Shown: positions 42,853 to 51,515, numbered from the stretch's first letter. The stretch is DNA of 64,000 bases from Burkholderiaceae bacterium (GCA_024235955.1 JACKLJ010000001.1:496001-560000), one strand, 5' to 3'. The notes: generated by a model not told the origin, from the letters alone. Program-made: numbers and translations.

Positions 42853-43299
42853 ATGTTTCAGGTTGAGCAACGCTTTGAGCGGCAGATGATTAACTGCGGA
42901 GAGAAAGATCGACCCATTCGACATTATCCAATTGCCGAATTAGTTGCCGGTCATCTTGTTTTGCACATCATCGGAACGCAGCCAATCCAGGAGCCCGACG
43001 GCCATGTGTACAAGAGGCGTACCCATCTGATGGTGACAAAGGTTGGGATTGCTGCAGAAATTTTGAATCAGAATAACTTTGAAGAGGTGGCGGTCTTTGT
43101 GGTGATTCCACCATTGAGCCCATCCTCACCAGCGCCTAAAACCAAACGATGTACAGCCATCTTTGAATGCAGAGATAAAAATTATCCAGATACCAAGGCG
43201 TGGGGTTGTGAGTTCGGAACGGAATTATTCATTGATCCAACCGATGATGTTGATTTGGAAAATACGACGAGCAAAAAAATGCTTTGGGTATCAAAATAA
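42853..43299 (+). CDS. Hypothetical protein
   Basis: 148 aa from an ATG with AAGGA six bases upstream (an in-frame TTG 14 codons earlier is less likely). Predominantly soluble, with RTHLMVTKVGIAAEILNQNN and a Cys-containing C-terminal half. I do not recognise the family. It diverges from the XRE gene by 123 bp, a gap that could hold shared operators, and precedes a coiled-coil protein by 24 bp. Confidence 0.6.
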   Translation: MFQVEQRFERQMINCGEKDRPIRHYPIAELVAGHLVLHIIGTQPIQEPDGHVYKRRTHLMVTKVGIAAEILNQNNFEEVAVFVVIPPLSPSSPAPKTKRCTAIFECRDKNYPDTKAWGCEFGTELFIDPTDDVDLENTTSKKMLWVSK

Positions 43300-43323
43300 T
43301 CAAGCATTGAGGAGATTATTCAC

Positions 43324-43932
43324 ATGTCCCGATTTGAGAATAGCTATCTTGCAGAATCCGTCGGCTACAACAACGGCCACGCCAATGGCATGGCTGATGG
43401 CGTGACCGTTGGGCGTGAGCATGGGTACACCCAGGGCTGGAATGAAGCCACCATACACGCCAATGGCGTGATTGATGAGCGCAACCAGCTCATCGACCGG
43501 CTGTACGGTGCGAACGAGCGACTGGGTGCAGAGAATAGGCGACTGATTCCAGAGAACGAGATGCTGAGGGAAGAGAACGAGCAGTTGAAGCAGCAATTAC
43601 AGTTGCAACAAGAGCAGGTGCAAGCCCTGCGCGCAGAGTGCGAGGCGATGTTCAAGGCCTTCCTGGGTGTCGTCGCCATCGCACACCCTGCAATGAAGGT
43701 GGTTGCAAAGCTCCCGCTTTCCGAGAGGGCAGAGGTCTTTGACCAGTTCTGCGATCAAGCAATTCAGTTGCAGTCGCGGGAGTACGTGGCGCAGAACAAG
43801 TATCCCAGCAGTCAACCGCTGATCTTGAAATACTTGCCCATCGCCAATCAGGTCTTCAACCAGACTCACAAGCAACTTCAACAGCAAGAGGCTGAATCAA
43901 AATCAGCGGCCAAAGGTCCAACTGATAATTGA
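43324..43932 (+). CDS. Hypothetical protein with central coiled coil
   Basis: 202 aa with a GAGGAG site ahead of the ATG. The N-terminus has spaced Gly residues (GYNNGHANGMADGVTVGREH). A heptad-rich region follows (about 60-115, LREENEQLKQQLQLQQEQVQ) and then a helical C-terminal half. No enzyme motif was found. The layout recalls plasmid KfrA-like or structural proteins only in having a long coiled coil. It is likely co-transcribed with the preceding gene. Confidence 0.6.
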   Translation: MSRFENSYLAESVGYNNGHANGMADGVTVGREHGYTQGWNEATIHANGVIDERNQLIDRLYGANERLGAENRRLIPENEMLREENEQLKQQLQLQQEQVQALRAECEAMFKAFLGVVAIAHPAMKVVAKLPLSERAEVFDQFCDQAIQLQSREYVAQNKYPSSQPLILKYLPIANQVFNQTHKQLQQQEAESKSAAKGPTDN

Positions 43933-44624
43933 TCAATATCTAAATTCTTTTCAATTCTTGTGCGCTTTCATGATCGTTGCAATATGTGCTGCATCGGCGC
44001 TCTGAAGGTGCTCTGTTGGTGCGCTCATGGAGCAGTAACATGCCACCCAATGAACAACGTGTTGATTTCCGCTATTGCACCATCGCAGCACCTACAAAGC
44101 ACCAACACAGCACGCTGACGTCTCCTTGATGGCACGTAAATGTAATTTGTCTCGTTTGCGCAAAAATATTTTTTGGTCACAGGCAGCGCGTGCAGCATTA
44201 CTCCCACGAAATTTCGCCGCCAAGCGTCAATTGCAATCCTGTCATGGCAACAGATGCTGTGATATGTGTACATTTTGGCTGGATTTGAGCACAAAAGAGT
44301 CGTGAAACCCCTGTTCATCCTTGTTTTGCGGCTGTGATACGTATCTTTTTTGGCGGCGATACGTACACCTTTTGGGGGAGTAATGCTGCAATGTGACCAG
44401 GAAAACGTCACCTGCAAACTGGGTACGACACACTTGCCACCGAAACACTCTCGCCTGAAACCTTCCCCTGCCGCCATAATTTTCAGTGTTGGTGGTGGCA
44501 TCGCCAAGACTTTTTTGGCGCCGATCTACCGATGGTTTTGATTTCAGAGGTTGATTTTTTTCGCCCACTCGGCGTCCTGAATTCAGCCCTAAATCATTCT
44601 TTGTTAATTATTGGCTGGATATGT
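43933..44624. other. 692-bp region without a credible gene, upstream of the second recombinase
   Basis: AT-richer than its surroundings. It contains a long-range inverted repeat (CTGTTGGTGC at 44013 against GCACCAACAC at 44099, 9 of 10) and the degenerate direct repeats at 44256-44376. A minus-strand frame of 160 codons covers much of it, but its codons follow the repeats and it has no recognisable product. Confidence 0.5.
44256..44376 (+). repeat. Three degenerate direct repeats (iteron- or arm-site-like)
   Basis: GCTGTGATATGTGTACATTT at 44256, GCTGTGATACGTATCTTTTT at 44331 and GGCGATACGTACACCTTTTG at about 44354 all continue into TTTTGG(C/G). The second and third are about 22 bp apart. They precede the second recombinase gene and could be its binding sites or a remnant second origin. 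Confidence 0.45.
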
Positions 44625-45740
44625 ATGGACGAAAAATCATCTGATGGCGCCTTTCGTGCAAAAGCATTTGCAAATCGCATTCTTGAGGAGGAGATGGTAG
44701 GAGAATCGCTGGCTAAAAGCACTGTATATTTATACCTGAGAAAATTGGAGCAAATTGCAAAGAGATCATCCATCGGCGGACATTGGCAGTTGACGCCAGA
44801 AATCATTGTGCGTGATTTTACTAAACGGATTGAATCAAAGACAATTACGCAGGCGACGGCGCGTCTGGAGAGGGCGGCGGCCTTGTTTTGGATTGCCGAA
44901 CAAGGTCGGTCAGCGTTTGACTCCAATTCCCGCGAGATTTGGCGATTTGAATGCGCATATAATGACATTATTTCAATGTCTATTGGTGAATTGCCTGTCA
45001 ATTTAAAAAATACATCATCGGAAAAAGCAAAGGCATTTCCTGATGAGGCATTTGATCTGCTGATGAACGAAGCCTTCACTTCAGGATCTGAATCTCTTCT
45101 TGATTCTCTGATATTTATTCGGGCAAATCTATTTTTGGGACTTCGCCCCGTCGAATGGTTGAATGCTCGGATTATAAATTATCAGCACAGAAATGCGTTG
45201 GGCGAGCACATATTTCAGCCCGATGGATCAGCAAAAACTTCGCCTGCTCTTGAAGTTCTGAATGCCAAGCACTCCACTGTGCGTGGCAATGGTCATATAC
45301 GGATCATACTTCTTGATAGCATTGATAACGAAGGCATTCGACATATCCAGCAATGGATTGGCATAATCAGAAAATTGAAAACTGATTATCTGACGTCATT
45401 GTCCGAAGAGGAAATTTACAAGAAAATATACGGCAGCATGCAACGCACTATCCGTAGAGTATTGATTAAGGCTGGGTGGCAAGGGCAAAAACCGACGCTA
45501 TACAGTACTCGCCATCAAGCAGTTGCCAATGCCCGTGCCGATGGACTTACTGAGAAAGAAATCGCTGCCCTATTTGGGCATAGCAGCACCAACACAGCCC
45601 GCAGGCACTATGGTAAAAAAATTGCTGGTTATTCAGGCAGGACTATGCGCCCCGCTCCTGAGTCAATCTGGGCTGTTCGCAGCACGGTTGCTGTGCGCCC
45701 CAAGCCTCCGCGCGGGGAGCCGTCACCGGCATTGGGTTGA
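44625..45740 (+). CDS. Second tyrosine recombinase, unrelated to the ychF integrase
   Basis: 371 aa from the ATG at 44625. Arg I lies in FLGLRPVEWLNARI. The second Arg box is YSTRHQAVANARADG, where the usual leading His is Tyr/Ser-like. It is followed by FGHSSTNTARRHYGK with the His and the nucleophile Tyr. It lacks a DUF4102 domain and is AT-richer than its neighbours. It might be the integrase of an older element nested in the island or a resolvase-type enzyme. No second att repeat was found around it. Confidence 0.72.
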   Translation: MDEKSSDGAFRAKAFANRILEEEMVGESLAKSTVYLYLRKLEQIAKRSSIGGHWQLTPEIIVRDFTKRIESKTITQATARLERAAALFWIAEQGRSAFDSNSREIWRFECAYNDIISMSIGELPVNLKNTSSEKAKAFPDEAFDLLMNEAFTSGSESLLDSLIFIRANLFLGLRPVEWLNARIINYQHRNALGEHIFQPDGSAKTSPALEVLNAKHSTVRGNGHIRIILLDSIDNEGIRHIQQWIGIIRKLKTDYLTSLSEEEIYKKIYGSMQRTIRRVLIKAGWQGQKPTLYSTRHQAVANARADGLTEKEIAALFGHSSTNTARRHYGKKIAGYSGRTMRPAPESIWAVRSTVAVRPKPPRGEPSPALG

Positions 45741-45820
45741 CTCCCTTGGTTTTTGGGTGTCCCATGAGCACGCTCCATGACACTGAAAAATGGTTACCAT
45801 CATGATCAATTGTCGTTTGT

Positions 45821-45840
45821 TTGGTTAAAATGTTGACCAA
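45821..45840. promoter_or_regulatory. Operator-like inverted repeat touching the XRE start codon
   Basis: TTGGT and ACCAA arms (45821-45825 and 45836-45840) flank an AT-rich centre that includes TAAAAT, directly before the ATG. No ribosome binding site is visible, so the transcript may be leaderless and autorepressed. Confidence 0.4.
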
Positions 45841-46527
45841 ATGACGATTGAGAAATCAAACCTTCTCCTTGAGCGCCAGCTGCTGCTGCAACTCGGTGAC
45901 CGCCTCAAGCGCCTGCGCAAGACCCAGCGCCTGGGCACAGTGGAGCTTGCAGCACGCGCAGGCATGACGCGCAACACCCTGCGCGCGGTCGAGTCGGGCG
46001 ATCCTGCCCCGTCCATCGGCACCTACCTGCGCGTCATGTCCATCCTGGGTGTTGGTGGTGATCTGGCATTGCTGGCGGGTGATGTCTTGCAAGCTGCACC
46101 TGCGGGCTCCGCTGCTGCGCGTTCCTGGCATCCGGCGCCTGTCGTGCAAGTGCACGTGCGTGCCGATCCAACCAGGCATCAGTTGCAGGATTTGCAAAGC
46201 CTGGCCCTGCACGAGGAAGCCGTGCGGCTGGCCAAGGCCGACCCTGCTCAGGTGCAGCAGGCGCAGGACACGCTCCAGCGCTGGCTGGCGACGGGAGATG
46301 TTCGCTCTGCCGCCTTGTGGCGTGAGTGGTCGGACATTCTGAAGGCGGGTGCCTGGCGCAAGGTGCTGGCTCGCACCCGCCGTGCGCAGCAACTGCGCCA
46401 GGCATCGCCGCTGGTCACGATCCTGCCGCCAGACACCCGGCAGGCCATCTTGGAGCAGGTGGGCGAACTCCAGAAGGGCGTTGCAATGGGCGACGAGCTG
46501 GACGATGCACCTGAGGGGCAGCCGTGA
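45841..46527 (+). CDS. XRE-family regulator paired with a nucleotidyltransferase
   Basis: 228 aa. The helix-turn-helix is RLGTVELAARAGMTRNTLRA (about residues 30-50). The C-terminal two thirds is a helical region rich in Ala/Gln/Arg (LHEEAVRLAKADPAQVQQAQ). Its stop overlaps the start of a nucleotidyltransferase-like reading frame by 4 bp. The XRE/nucleotidyltransferase pairing is typical for toxin-antitoxin modules of the MNT/AbiE kind. Since the partner is frameshifted here, this gene may remain only as a solo repressor. Confidence 0.7.
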   Translation: MTIEKSNLLLERQLLLQLGDRLKRLRKTQRLGTVELAARAGMTRNTLRAVESGDPAPSIGTYLRVMSILGVGGDLALLAGDVLQAAPAGSAAARSWHPAPVVQVHVRADPTRHQLQDLQSLALHEEAVRLAKADPAQVQQAQDTLQRWLATGDVRSAALWREWSDILKAGAWRKVLARTRRAQQLRQASPLVTILPPDTRQAILEQVGELQKGVAMGDELDDAPEGQP

Positions 46528-47068
46528 CGCGGGAAGAGCTGGAACACATCATCCGTGCCAGCGGTGACATCACCGACCAGTACGAGTTCGTCATCGTCGG
46601 CAGCCAGTCCATCCTGGGCGCGGTGCCCCGGCCCGAGGAAGTGTTCACCGTGTCCATGGAAGCGGACATCTACCCCCTGCAGGCCCCGGAGCTGGCCGAC
46701 AGGATCGACGGCGCCATCGGCGAAGGCTCACGGTTCCTGAAACCTACGGCTACTACGCGCAAGGCGTCGGGCCCGAGACGGCCTGCCTGCCAGCCGACTG
46801 GATGCAGCGGGTGCATCGCATCCAGAACCGCAATACGCAGGATCGCATCGGTTACTGCCTGGACGTGCTCGACCTTTTCCTGGCCAAGGCTGTGGCCGCA
46901 CGGGAAAAGGATCGCGAGTTCTGCATCGCGCTCCTGCAGTACGGCTACGTGAACCTGGAAGCCGCCTTGGCGCTCGTGCGCAACATGCCACTGGATGCCA
47001 AGGCGCAGCAGAGATTACGGGCGACGATGCGGCGGTGGGCAAGGAGTGCAGATCGCTCGCTTAATTGA
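46524..47068 (+). pseudogene. Frameshifted nucleotidyltransferase-like gene (DUF6036-type)
   Basis: The first part encodes FVIVGSQSILGAVPRPEEVF and an acidic ADIYPLQAPE stretch, like small nucleotidyltransferases that lack the full active site. At TTCCTGAAACC (46734-46744) the frame breaks. Adding one base after 46737 restores FHETYGYYAQGVGPETACLP and a continuous frame to the TGA at 47068. One missing base therefore splits an otherwise complete gene of about 181 codons. A sequencing error is possible. No slippery sequence is present, so programmed frameshifting is unlikely. Confidence 0.75.
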
Positions 47069-47597
47069 GCCGCTGGCAAGCCACCGCCGATTGGTATTTG
47101 AGGCTGTCGTTGCCCACAAAAACCTCGGAGGCTGCACCCACCAGCAAGGTCGTCTTCTTGCTGGTCTGCTTGAAGTAGGACGGCTCATCGGTGTCCGCCT
47201 GTTCGTCGATCTGGCTGACCCTCAGCCGTTTCGCCATCTGCTTGCCCGTCTGGCGCTTCAGGTACACGGCTGCCTTTGTCTCACCGTCACCGGTGGTGAG
47301 TAGCGCCGCCACCACTTCGTCTCCGAACAGCGTTGGCTTCTGCCCCTTTCGCAACGGCAGAAAGAAGCCATCCGCCCCTTTGAGCAGCCCGATAGATTGG
47401 AGCCTGGATTCCACTTCATCGGTCTTGAGCGTTGTCCCCGTCTTGCAATGCAGCACGGCTTCGAGCTGTTGTGCTGCGGCTGTTGGTGCGGCAGCGTCAA
47501 GCAGCGGCACAGGCATTTGTGCCCCAACTTTGCCAATACCGAATGCGACCAGGCCGCACGCAGTCCAGCGAAGCAAAGCACGCAGATTCTGATTCAT
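47061..47597 (-). CDS. Hypothetical exported protein
   Basis: 178 aa. A signal peptide-like N-terminus (LLRWTACGLVAFGIGKVGAQ) is followed by a soluble domain with two Cys (HCKTGTTLKTDEVESRL and a final Cys near the C-terminus) that could form a disulfide. The start has AAAGGA upstream. It is the last gene of a three-gene minus-strand operon with 4-bp overlaps. I do not recognise the family. It could be periplasmic or lipid-independent secreted. Confidence 0.6.
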   Translation of the reverse strand: MNQNLRALLRWTACGLVAFGIGKVGAQMPVPLLDAAAPTAAAQQLEAVLHCKTGTTLKTDEVESRLQSIGLLKGADGFFLPLRKGQKPTLFGDEVVAALLTTGDGETKAAVYLKRQTGKQMAKRLRVSQIDEQADTDEPSYFKQTSKKTTLLVGAASEVFVGNDSLKYQSAVACQRLN

Positions 47598-47884
47598 GAT
47601 GAGTTCCTTTCCGAACGACGTTGCAACCACCACCGCTGGCGTTCCAGCAGAGCCTGCAAATGGGTTTCGCTGGGCGCACTCCTCAGCGGCCAGTCGGGTG
47701 GCAGATCAGGCTGGGGGCGCGGCGCCATACGCAAAGCCAGCAACTCCAACCGTTTCGGAAAATTCCGCAGCAGGTCGGCAGCGATGGATTGTTCCTGCCC
47801 CATGATGGCGTTGACACACAGCAGCAGGTCTTGTGCGGCCTTGCGCAGCTCGGCAGCCAGCGCGTCGGCTTCGATGGTGTTCAT
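47594..47884 (-). CDS. Small hypothetical protein
   Basis: 96 aa, helical. The N-terminal half is Ala/Leu-rich (ADALAAELRKAAQDLLLCVN) and the C-terminal half is Trp/Arg/Gln-rich. The start was set at 47884 because its ATG overlaps the upstream stop by 4 bp, and its own stop overlaps the next start by 4 bp. No known domain is recognised. Tight coupling suggests that it works with its two neighbours. Confidence 0.6.
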   Translation of the reverse strand: MNTIEADALAAELRKAAQDLLLCVNAIMGQEQSIAADLLRNFPKRLELLALRMAPRPQPDLPPDWPLRSAPSETHLQALLERQRWWLQRRSERNSS

Positions 47885-48879
47885 GGCTGGCCTTCCTCTG
47901 CATTGGGCGAATCCGGTGGCTGCATTCGCAGCCCGGCGTAAACGAAGGCGCGGGCCTCTGGGGCGTAGGCGATGAGTTCGCCCCCATCCCACAGCGGGAA
48001 GGTGCAGACCGTTTTGCCCATGCGCAGGAATTCCTGGCGCACGTACTGCGCCAGGGCGTTCAGGTCATGCAGCGCAACGTTTTGCGGTGCCTCTGCCGCT
48101 GAAATCACCAGATCGGTGGGCGGCACATGCACCAACTCCAGGCCCATGCGCTGAAATGCCAGTACCAGCAGGGAGCGTGACGGTTCCTGGTCAAGGTAGT
48201 GCGGCAGCGCGGCCAGGGTTTCGTCATAGCGCAGCGGCTTGCGCTTGGCCATGATGAATTCGCGCAGCCGTGCAAACGCATCGTCGAGCGCCTGCAAGCC
48301 TTTGGTGCTGATCTTGGTGCCGATGTCCCTGCCCTGGTTCAGCTCGCCATAGGCGTCGCTGGTCAGCCAGGCGCGGCGCGTCACTGTGTCCACCACGCAG
48401 TGCAGGATGTTCTGTGCAAAACCGTCTGTGCGCTCGACCAGGCCGAATTCGATGGTGTCCAAGCCATTGAGAGTGACCGTGGCCCACAGACCATTGCGCT
48501 CGTCGCCATGCAGGCACTGCGTGGCCATGCCTTGTAGGGGAATGATGAAGCCCAGCTCTTCCAGCTTGGCCAGCAGCAGCTCCACCGTGGCGTTGATGGA
48601 CGCAGGCTGTGGAGGTGGAGCACTGGTATCCGGTGGTGCCTCGGGCTGCGCCGGTGGCAAGCGCCCGCCAAACCGTGCCTCGTACCAGTCGCCCAGGATG
48701 TCCGTGGCGAATTCGGACTCGCGCAGGCCTCGGGCCTTGGCTTCGTGCCGGATGGCGTCGGTCAGGCGCACGTCCAGCATCCAGTTGGTCTGCGCCATGG
48801 CGCCCTGGGCCTTTTTGCGTTCGCGGTAGCGGCGCTGGTATTCGGCGGAGGTCTGCCTACCGGTGCGTGGTCGTGCCAT
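47881..48879 (-). CDS. Hypothetical protein with basic ribbon-helix-helix-like N-terminus
   Basis: 332 aa. The N-terminus ARPRTGRQTSAEYQRRYRER is strongly basic. A region resembling a ribbon-helix-helix follows (MLDVRLTDAIRHEAKARGLR), then a Pro-rich linker and a C-terminal domain of about 230 aa with no motif I know. It heads the three-gene operon. An inverted repeat lies just upstream, so it may regulate itself. Overall function is unknown. Confidence 0.65.
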   Translation of the reverse strand: MARPRTGRQTSAEYQRRYRERKKAQGAMAQTNWMLDVRLTDAIRHEAKARGLRESEFATDILGDWYEARFGGRLPPAQPEAPPDTSAPPPQPASINATVELLLAKLEELGFIIPLQGMATQCLHGDERNGLWATVTLNGLDTIEFGLVERTDGFAQNILHCVVDTVTRRAWLTSDAYGELNQGRDIGTKISTKGLQALDDAFARLREFIMAKRKPLRYDETLAALPHYLDQEPSRSLLVLAFQRMGLELVHVPPTDLVISAAEAPQNVALHDLNALAQYVRQEFLRMGKTVCTFPLWDGGELIAYAPEARAFVYAGLRMQPPDSPNAEEGQP

Positions 48880-48889
48880 ATGCTTGCTT

Positions 48890-48910
48890 GTTTAACAACA
48901 CTAGTTAAAC
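48890..48910. promoter_or_regulatory. Operator-like inverted repeat in the divergent promoter region
   Basis: GTTTAAC and GTTAAAC are perfect 7-bp arms separated by 7 bp. They sit in the 101-bp gap between the divergent operons at 48879 and 48981, a good place for one regulator to control both. Confidence 0.55.
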
Positions 48911-48980
48911 TAACTATCCATGAAATCGCCTTTCCATGCAAGCCCATGCCTGTGGCCGCAATCCTTCGCAGGAGATGAAC

Positions 48981-49862
48981 ATGACAAACGACGGTGCCCA
49001 GCCCATGAGCCAGAAGCGGGCCGACGCCCTGCGTCAGGAGTGGGCGTTGCTGCTCAAGCTGGGCTACGCCAGCCAATGGACGCCAGCGCAAAAGATGGCG
49101 CGCCGAGATGAAATCGCCGCCCTGCTGCTGCAGGCGGGGCAAGCACTGCCACGGGCGTTGACTCAGCAGGAATTGCTGGCCAGCGTACCCATCCGGAATG
49201 TGGAAGGTCGGCGCTATTACGTCGATCTGGCCGACATCCCGCAGCCATGGAGAGAGCACTTCTGGGCGGCGCTTTATGGCGCTCAGCTTCCCGTCATCGA
49301 AGGGGTGGAGCGCGCCGCCTACGCCTGGGACTGGGAGAGCTGGGTGTGCGGCAAGGGGTTCACTGACCCTGCCGTCATGCAGGCTCTCCATCGGCTGGCC
49401 GACTATCCGGTGCTCTCTGCCCTTGCCACGTCACGTACCCAGGCCACGCAGCTCGATGGCTGGGCTTGCCGCTACCTCTATCAGGAAGCGGGTTTGGGTC
49501 TGGCGCGCTACGTGGTGTTGGAGAACGAGCGGGCCTTCATGCTGCAGTTGGGGGTGGCTGTGCAAAGCGCACGCGAGGTCGAAGAGGCCTTGCTTATGGC
49601 GTGCCTGGAGATTGCCAGCAGCCTTCGCGGCCTGCCTTGCTCGGCGAAGGATGCCAATGTGATGTGCGTCGCGGCGATGGTCATCGGTAACGGCTTTCCT
49701 GTTTCACAAAAACGCCTGATGGACGCTGCGACGAGGTATTTCGAGGTGCATGCAGACGCGAAAGTGGAGACAGCCGAGGTTGTCCGACGCGGCTGGGTTT
49801 TGAATTTGCCGCGCCTGCGCGATCGGTTGGAGCGCAAATTGCGGGATGCGGGGGCGCAATGA
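48981..49862 (+). CDS. Hypothetical protein coupled to a metallophosphoesterase
   Basis: 293 aa. The ATG at 48981 has AGGAG at a normal distance; ATG 48975 is too close to the site. The protein is mostly helical, Ala/Leu/Arg-rich, with WREHFWAALYGAQLPVIEGV and AAYAWDWESWVCGKGFTD as its most distinctive blocks. No known domain was recognised. The stop overlaps the metallophosphoesterase start by 4 bp. It is divergent from the 48879 operon and shares its promoter region. Confidence 0.65.
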   Translation: MTNDGAQPMSQKRADALRQEWALLLKLGYASQWTPAQKMARRDEIAALLLQAGQALPRALTQQELLASVPIRNVEGRRYYVDLADIPQPWREHFWAALYGAQLPVIEGVERAAYAWDWESWVCGKGFTDPAVMQALHRLADYPVLSALATSRTQATQLDGWACRYLYQEAGLGLARYVVLENERAFMLQLGVAVQSAREVEEALLMACLEIASSLRGLPCSAKDANVMCVAAMVIGNGFPVSQKRLMDAATRYFEVHADAKVETAEVVRRGWVLNLPRLRDRLERKLRDAGAQ

Positions 49863-50569
49863 TTTACTTCTTTGGAGATGTCCACGGCCACTTCGACCAT
49901 GTGCTGGATATCGTCGCCAGGGATCGCCCGACCGCCATCGTGTTGCTGGGTGATTTGCAGGCACAGCGCCCGCTGGAAGCGGAGCTCGAATTCATCCTGG
50001 AGATGACCGAGGTCTGGTTCATCCATGGCAACCACGACACTGACTCCGATGCCGATTACGACCACCTGTTTGGCTCGGCGCTGGCAGATCGCAATCTGCA
50101 TGGCCGCGTGGCCGTGGTCGATGGCGTGCGCATTGCCGGGCTGGGCGGCGTGTTCCGAGGGCAGGTGTGGGCGCCGCCGGCTGACTGGCTGTACGAGAGC
50201 GCCAAGGAATTCACAGCGCGTTGCGGCAGGGGGAATCGTTGGCGTGATGGCCTGCCGCGCAAGCACCGCAGCTCCATCTTTCCTGAGGACTACTTTCGCC
50301 TAGTCTCGCAACGCGCCGATATTCTGGTGACGCACGAAGCGCCGAGTGCCCATCCGCATGGGTTTGACGCCATTGATGAACTGGCGCGCAGCATGCGAGT
50401 GGGCAAAGTGTTCCACGGCCACCACCATGACTGCCTGGACTACAGCCGCGATCACGCGCGGCTGGGGTTTGCGGCCTTTGGCGTGGGGTTTTGCGGGGTG
50501 ACGGACATGAACGGCGGCTGCATTCGACCCGGAAAATTTGACCATGCGCGGGCAGGACGCCTGCGTTAA
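49859..50569 (+). CDS. Calcineurin-like metallophosphoesterase
   Basis: 236 aa. The motifs FFGDVHGHFDH, LLGDLQAQ, FIHGNHDTD, VTHEAPSAH and FHGHHHD cover the two-metal site of calcineurin-like phosphoesterases in order. Substrates in this superfamily include phosphoproteins, nucleotides and cyclic nucleotides, and cannot be chosen from sequence. It is coupled to the upstream unknown gene. Location next to a CBASS cassette makes degradation of a nucleotide signal an attractive but untested idea. Confidence 0.88.
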   Translation: MIYFFGDVHGHFDHVLDIVARDRPTAIVLLGDLQAQRPLEAELEFILEMTEVWFIHGNHDTDSDADYDHLFGSALADRNLHGRVAVVDGVRIAGLGGVFRGQVWAPPADWLYESAKEFTARCGRGNRWRDGLPRKHRSSIFPEDYFRLVSQRADILVTHEAPSAHPHGFDAIDELARSMRVGKVFHGHHHDCLDYSRDHARLGFAAFGVGFCGVTDMNGGCIRPGKFDHARAGRLR

Positions 50570-50578
50570 AAGGAATGT

Positions 50579-51118
50579 ATGAAAGATCCTCGGCAAGAGC
50601 GCCTTGGCCGCCTGCAGCGCGAATACCACCGACACCATCCATGGCGACTCGGGCCTAGCGGTTTGTTTGTGCCCCACAGCTATGCCTAGGTCAAGCCGGA
50701 TGCGTTTTCCTGGTGGGATGACGTGGGCTTCATCCTCAACGGCAGGCGCGTCATCGTCTGGTGGCGTCACCCGCGTTGCGTGTACCACGATGCCCTTGAA
50801 GAGTAGGCAAGCGAGCAGGCTGGCGAGTTTCCGTTCGATGACTGGCTGATGAAAGGCGCGATTCCGAACTACCGCAAGGTAGGTCGATCGCGCAAAAAAA
50901 TCGTCAGCTACACCTGCCGCCCGTCCTCGGAGGCTTCGCGCGAATATTTCCAGCGCCTACAAATTCTGGAGCAAGAGCTTTCCGCGCAAGGCATTGACTG
51001 CAATGTGCGCCCCATCAGCAAACGCAAGCGTTTATCCTGGGCAACCGGGCTGGATTTGGTGGCACCACTGGAGGTGCGCAACGAACAAAAGCTTGCGATA
51101 GTTGGGGATTCTGGTTGA
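50579..51118 (+). pseudogene. Unknown gene interrupted by two amber codons
   Basis: An ATG at 50579, preceded by AAAAGGAATGT, opens a frame that runs to a TGA at 51116-51118. It is interrupted only by two TAG codons (about 50687 and 50804). The conceptual protein (179 codons) reads well across both stops: WRLGPSGLFVPHSYA, FSWWDDVGFILNGRRVIVWW, FDDWLMKGAIPNYRKVGRSR. Trp and Tyr are frequent. I do not know the family. The simple reading is decay by point mutation (CAG or TGG to TAG). The last segment from the ATG at 50849 could still be made alone. Confidence 0.6.
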
Positions 51119-51464
51119 AATGAATGCCTGTTCTGGTGACTCGCGCTCACCCTGCGGCTTGACCTGAACGCCTGCAGCCGACCCAAAACAAAAGTTCGAT
51201 TTGGAAAGTCCGATGGCTGCTTCGCAGCGGGAGCGGTCGCTCGAAGACGGACGCTACGTTCACAGTTTCTGTTTCAATGCGGCCATTGAGCCAGCCTCTC
51301 CTTAGGCAGACGAACGACAGCAGTCGGAGATGACGGGAATGTCTTCGTGGGCGATCTCCGACCTCTCTACCGCGAACAACACGATGTTTGGATCTACGAA
51401 AATTTGATCACACCTCACTCGGCCAAGAGGGAGCTAGAGCTCAGCCCTACCAAATGCCGGGAAC
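51119..51464. other. 346-bp region without a gene, left of the IS3 element
   Basis: No open frame with a recognisable product, no tRNA-like fold and no R1 or R2 repeat were found. It may be remnant DNA of the decayed gene to its left or of an older insertion. Confidence 0.4.
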
Positions 51465-51515
51465 TGAACCGCCCCGGGTTTCGCGGAGGCTCCTTCACTT
51501 GAGAATGGAGCCAAG

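Noticed and set aside
44025..44507. 160-codon minus-strand frame in the gap before the second recombinase
   Set aside because: It is spread over direct repeats, has no recognisable domain and no supporting start site.
46734..46744. Programmed frameshift in the nucleotidyltransferase-like gene
   Set aside because: No slippery heptamer or downstream stem is visible; a one-base loss is simpler.
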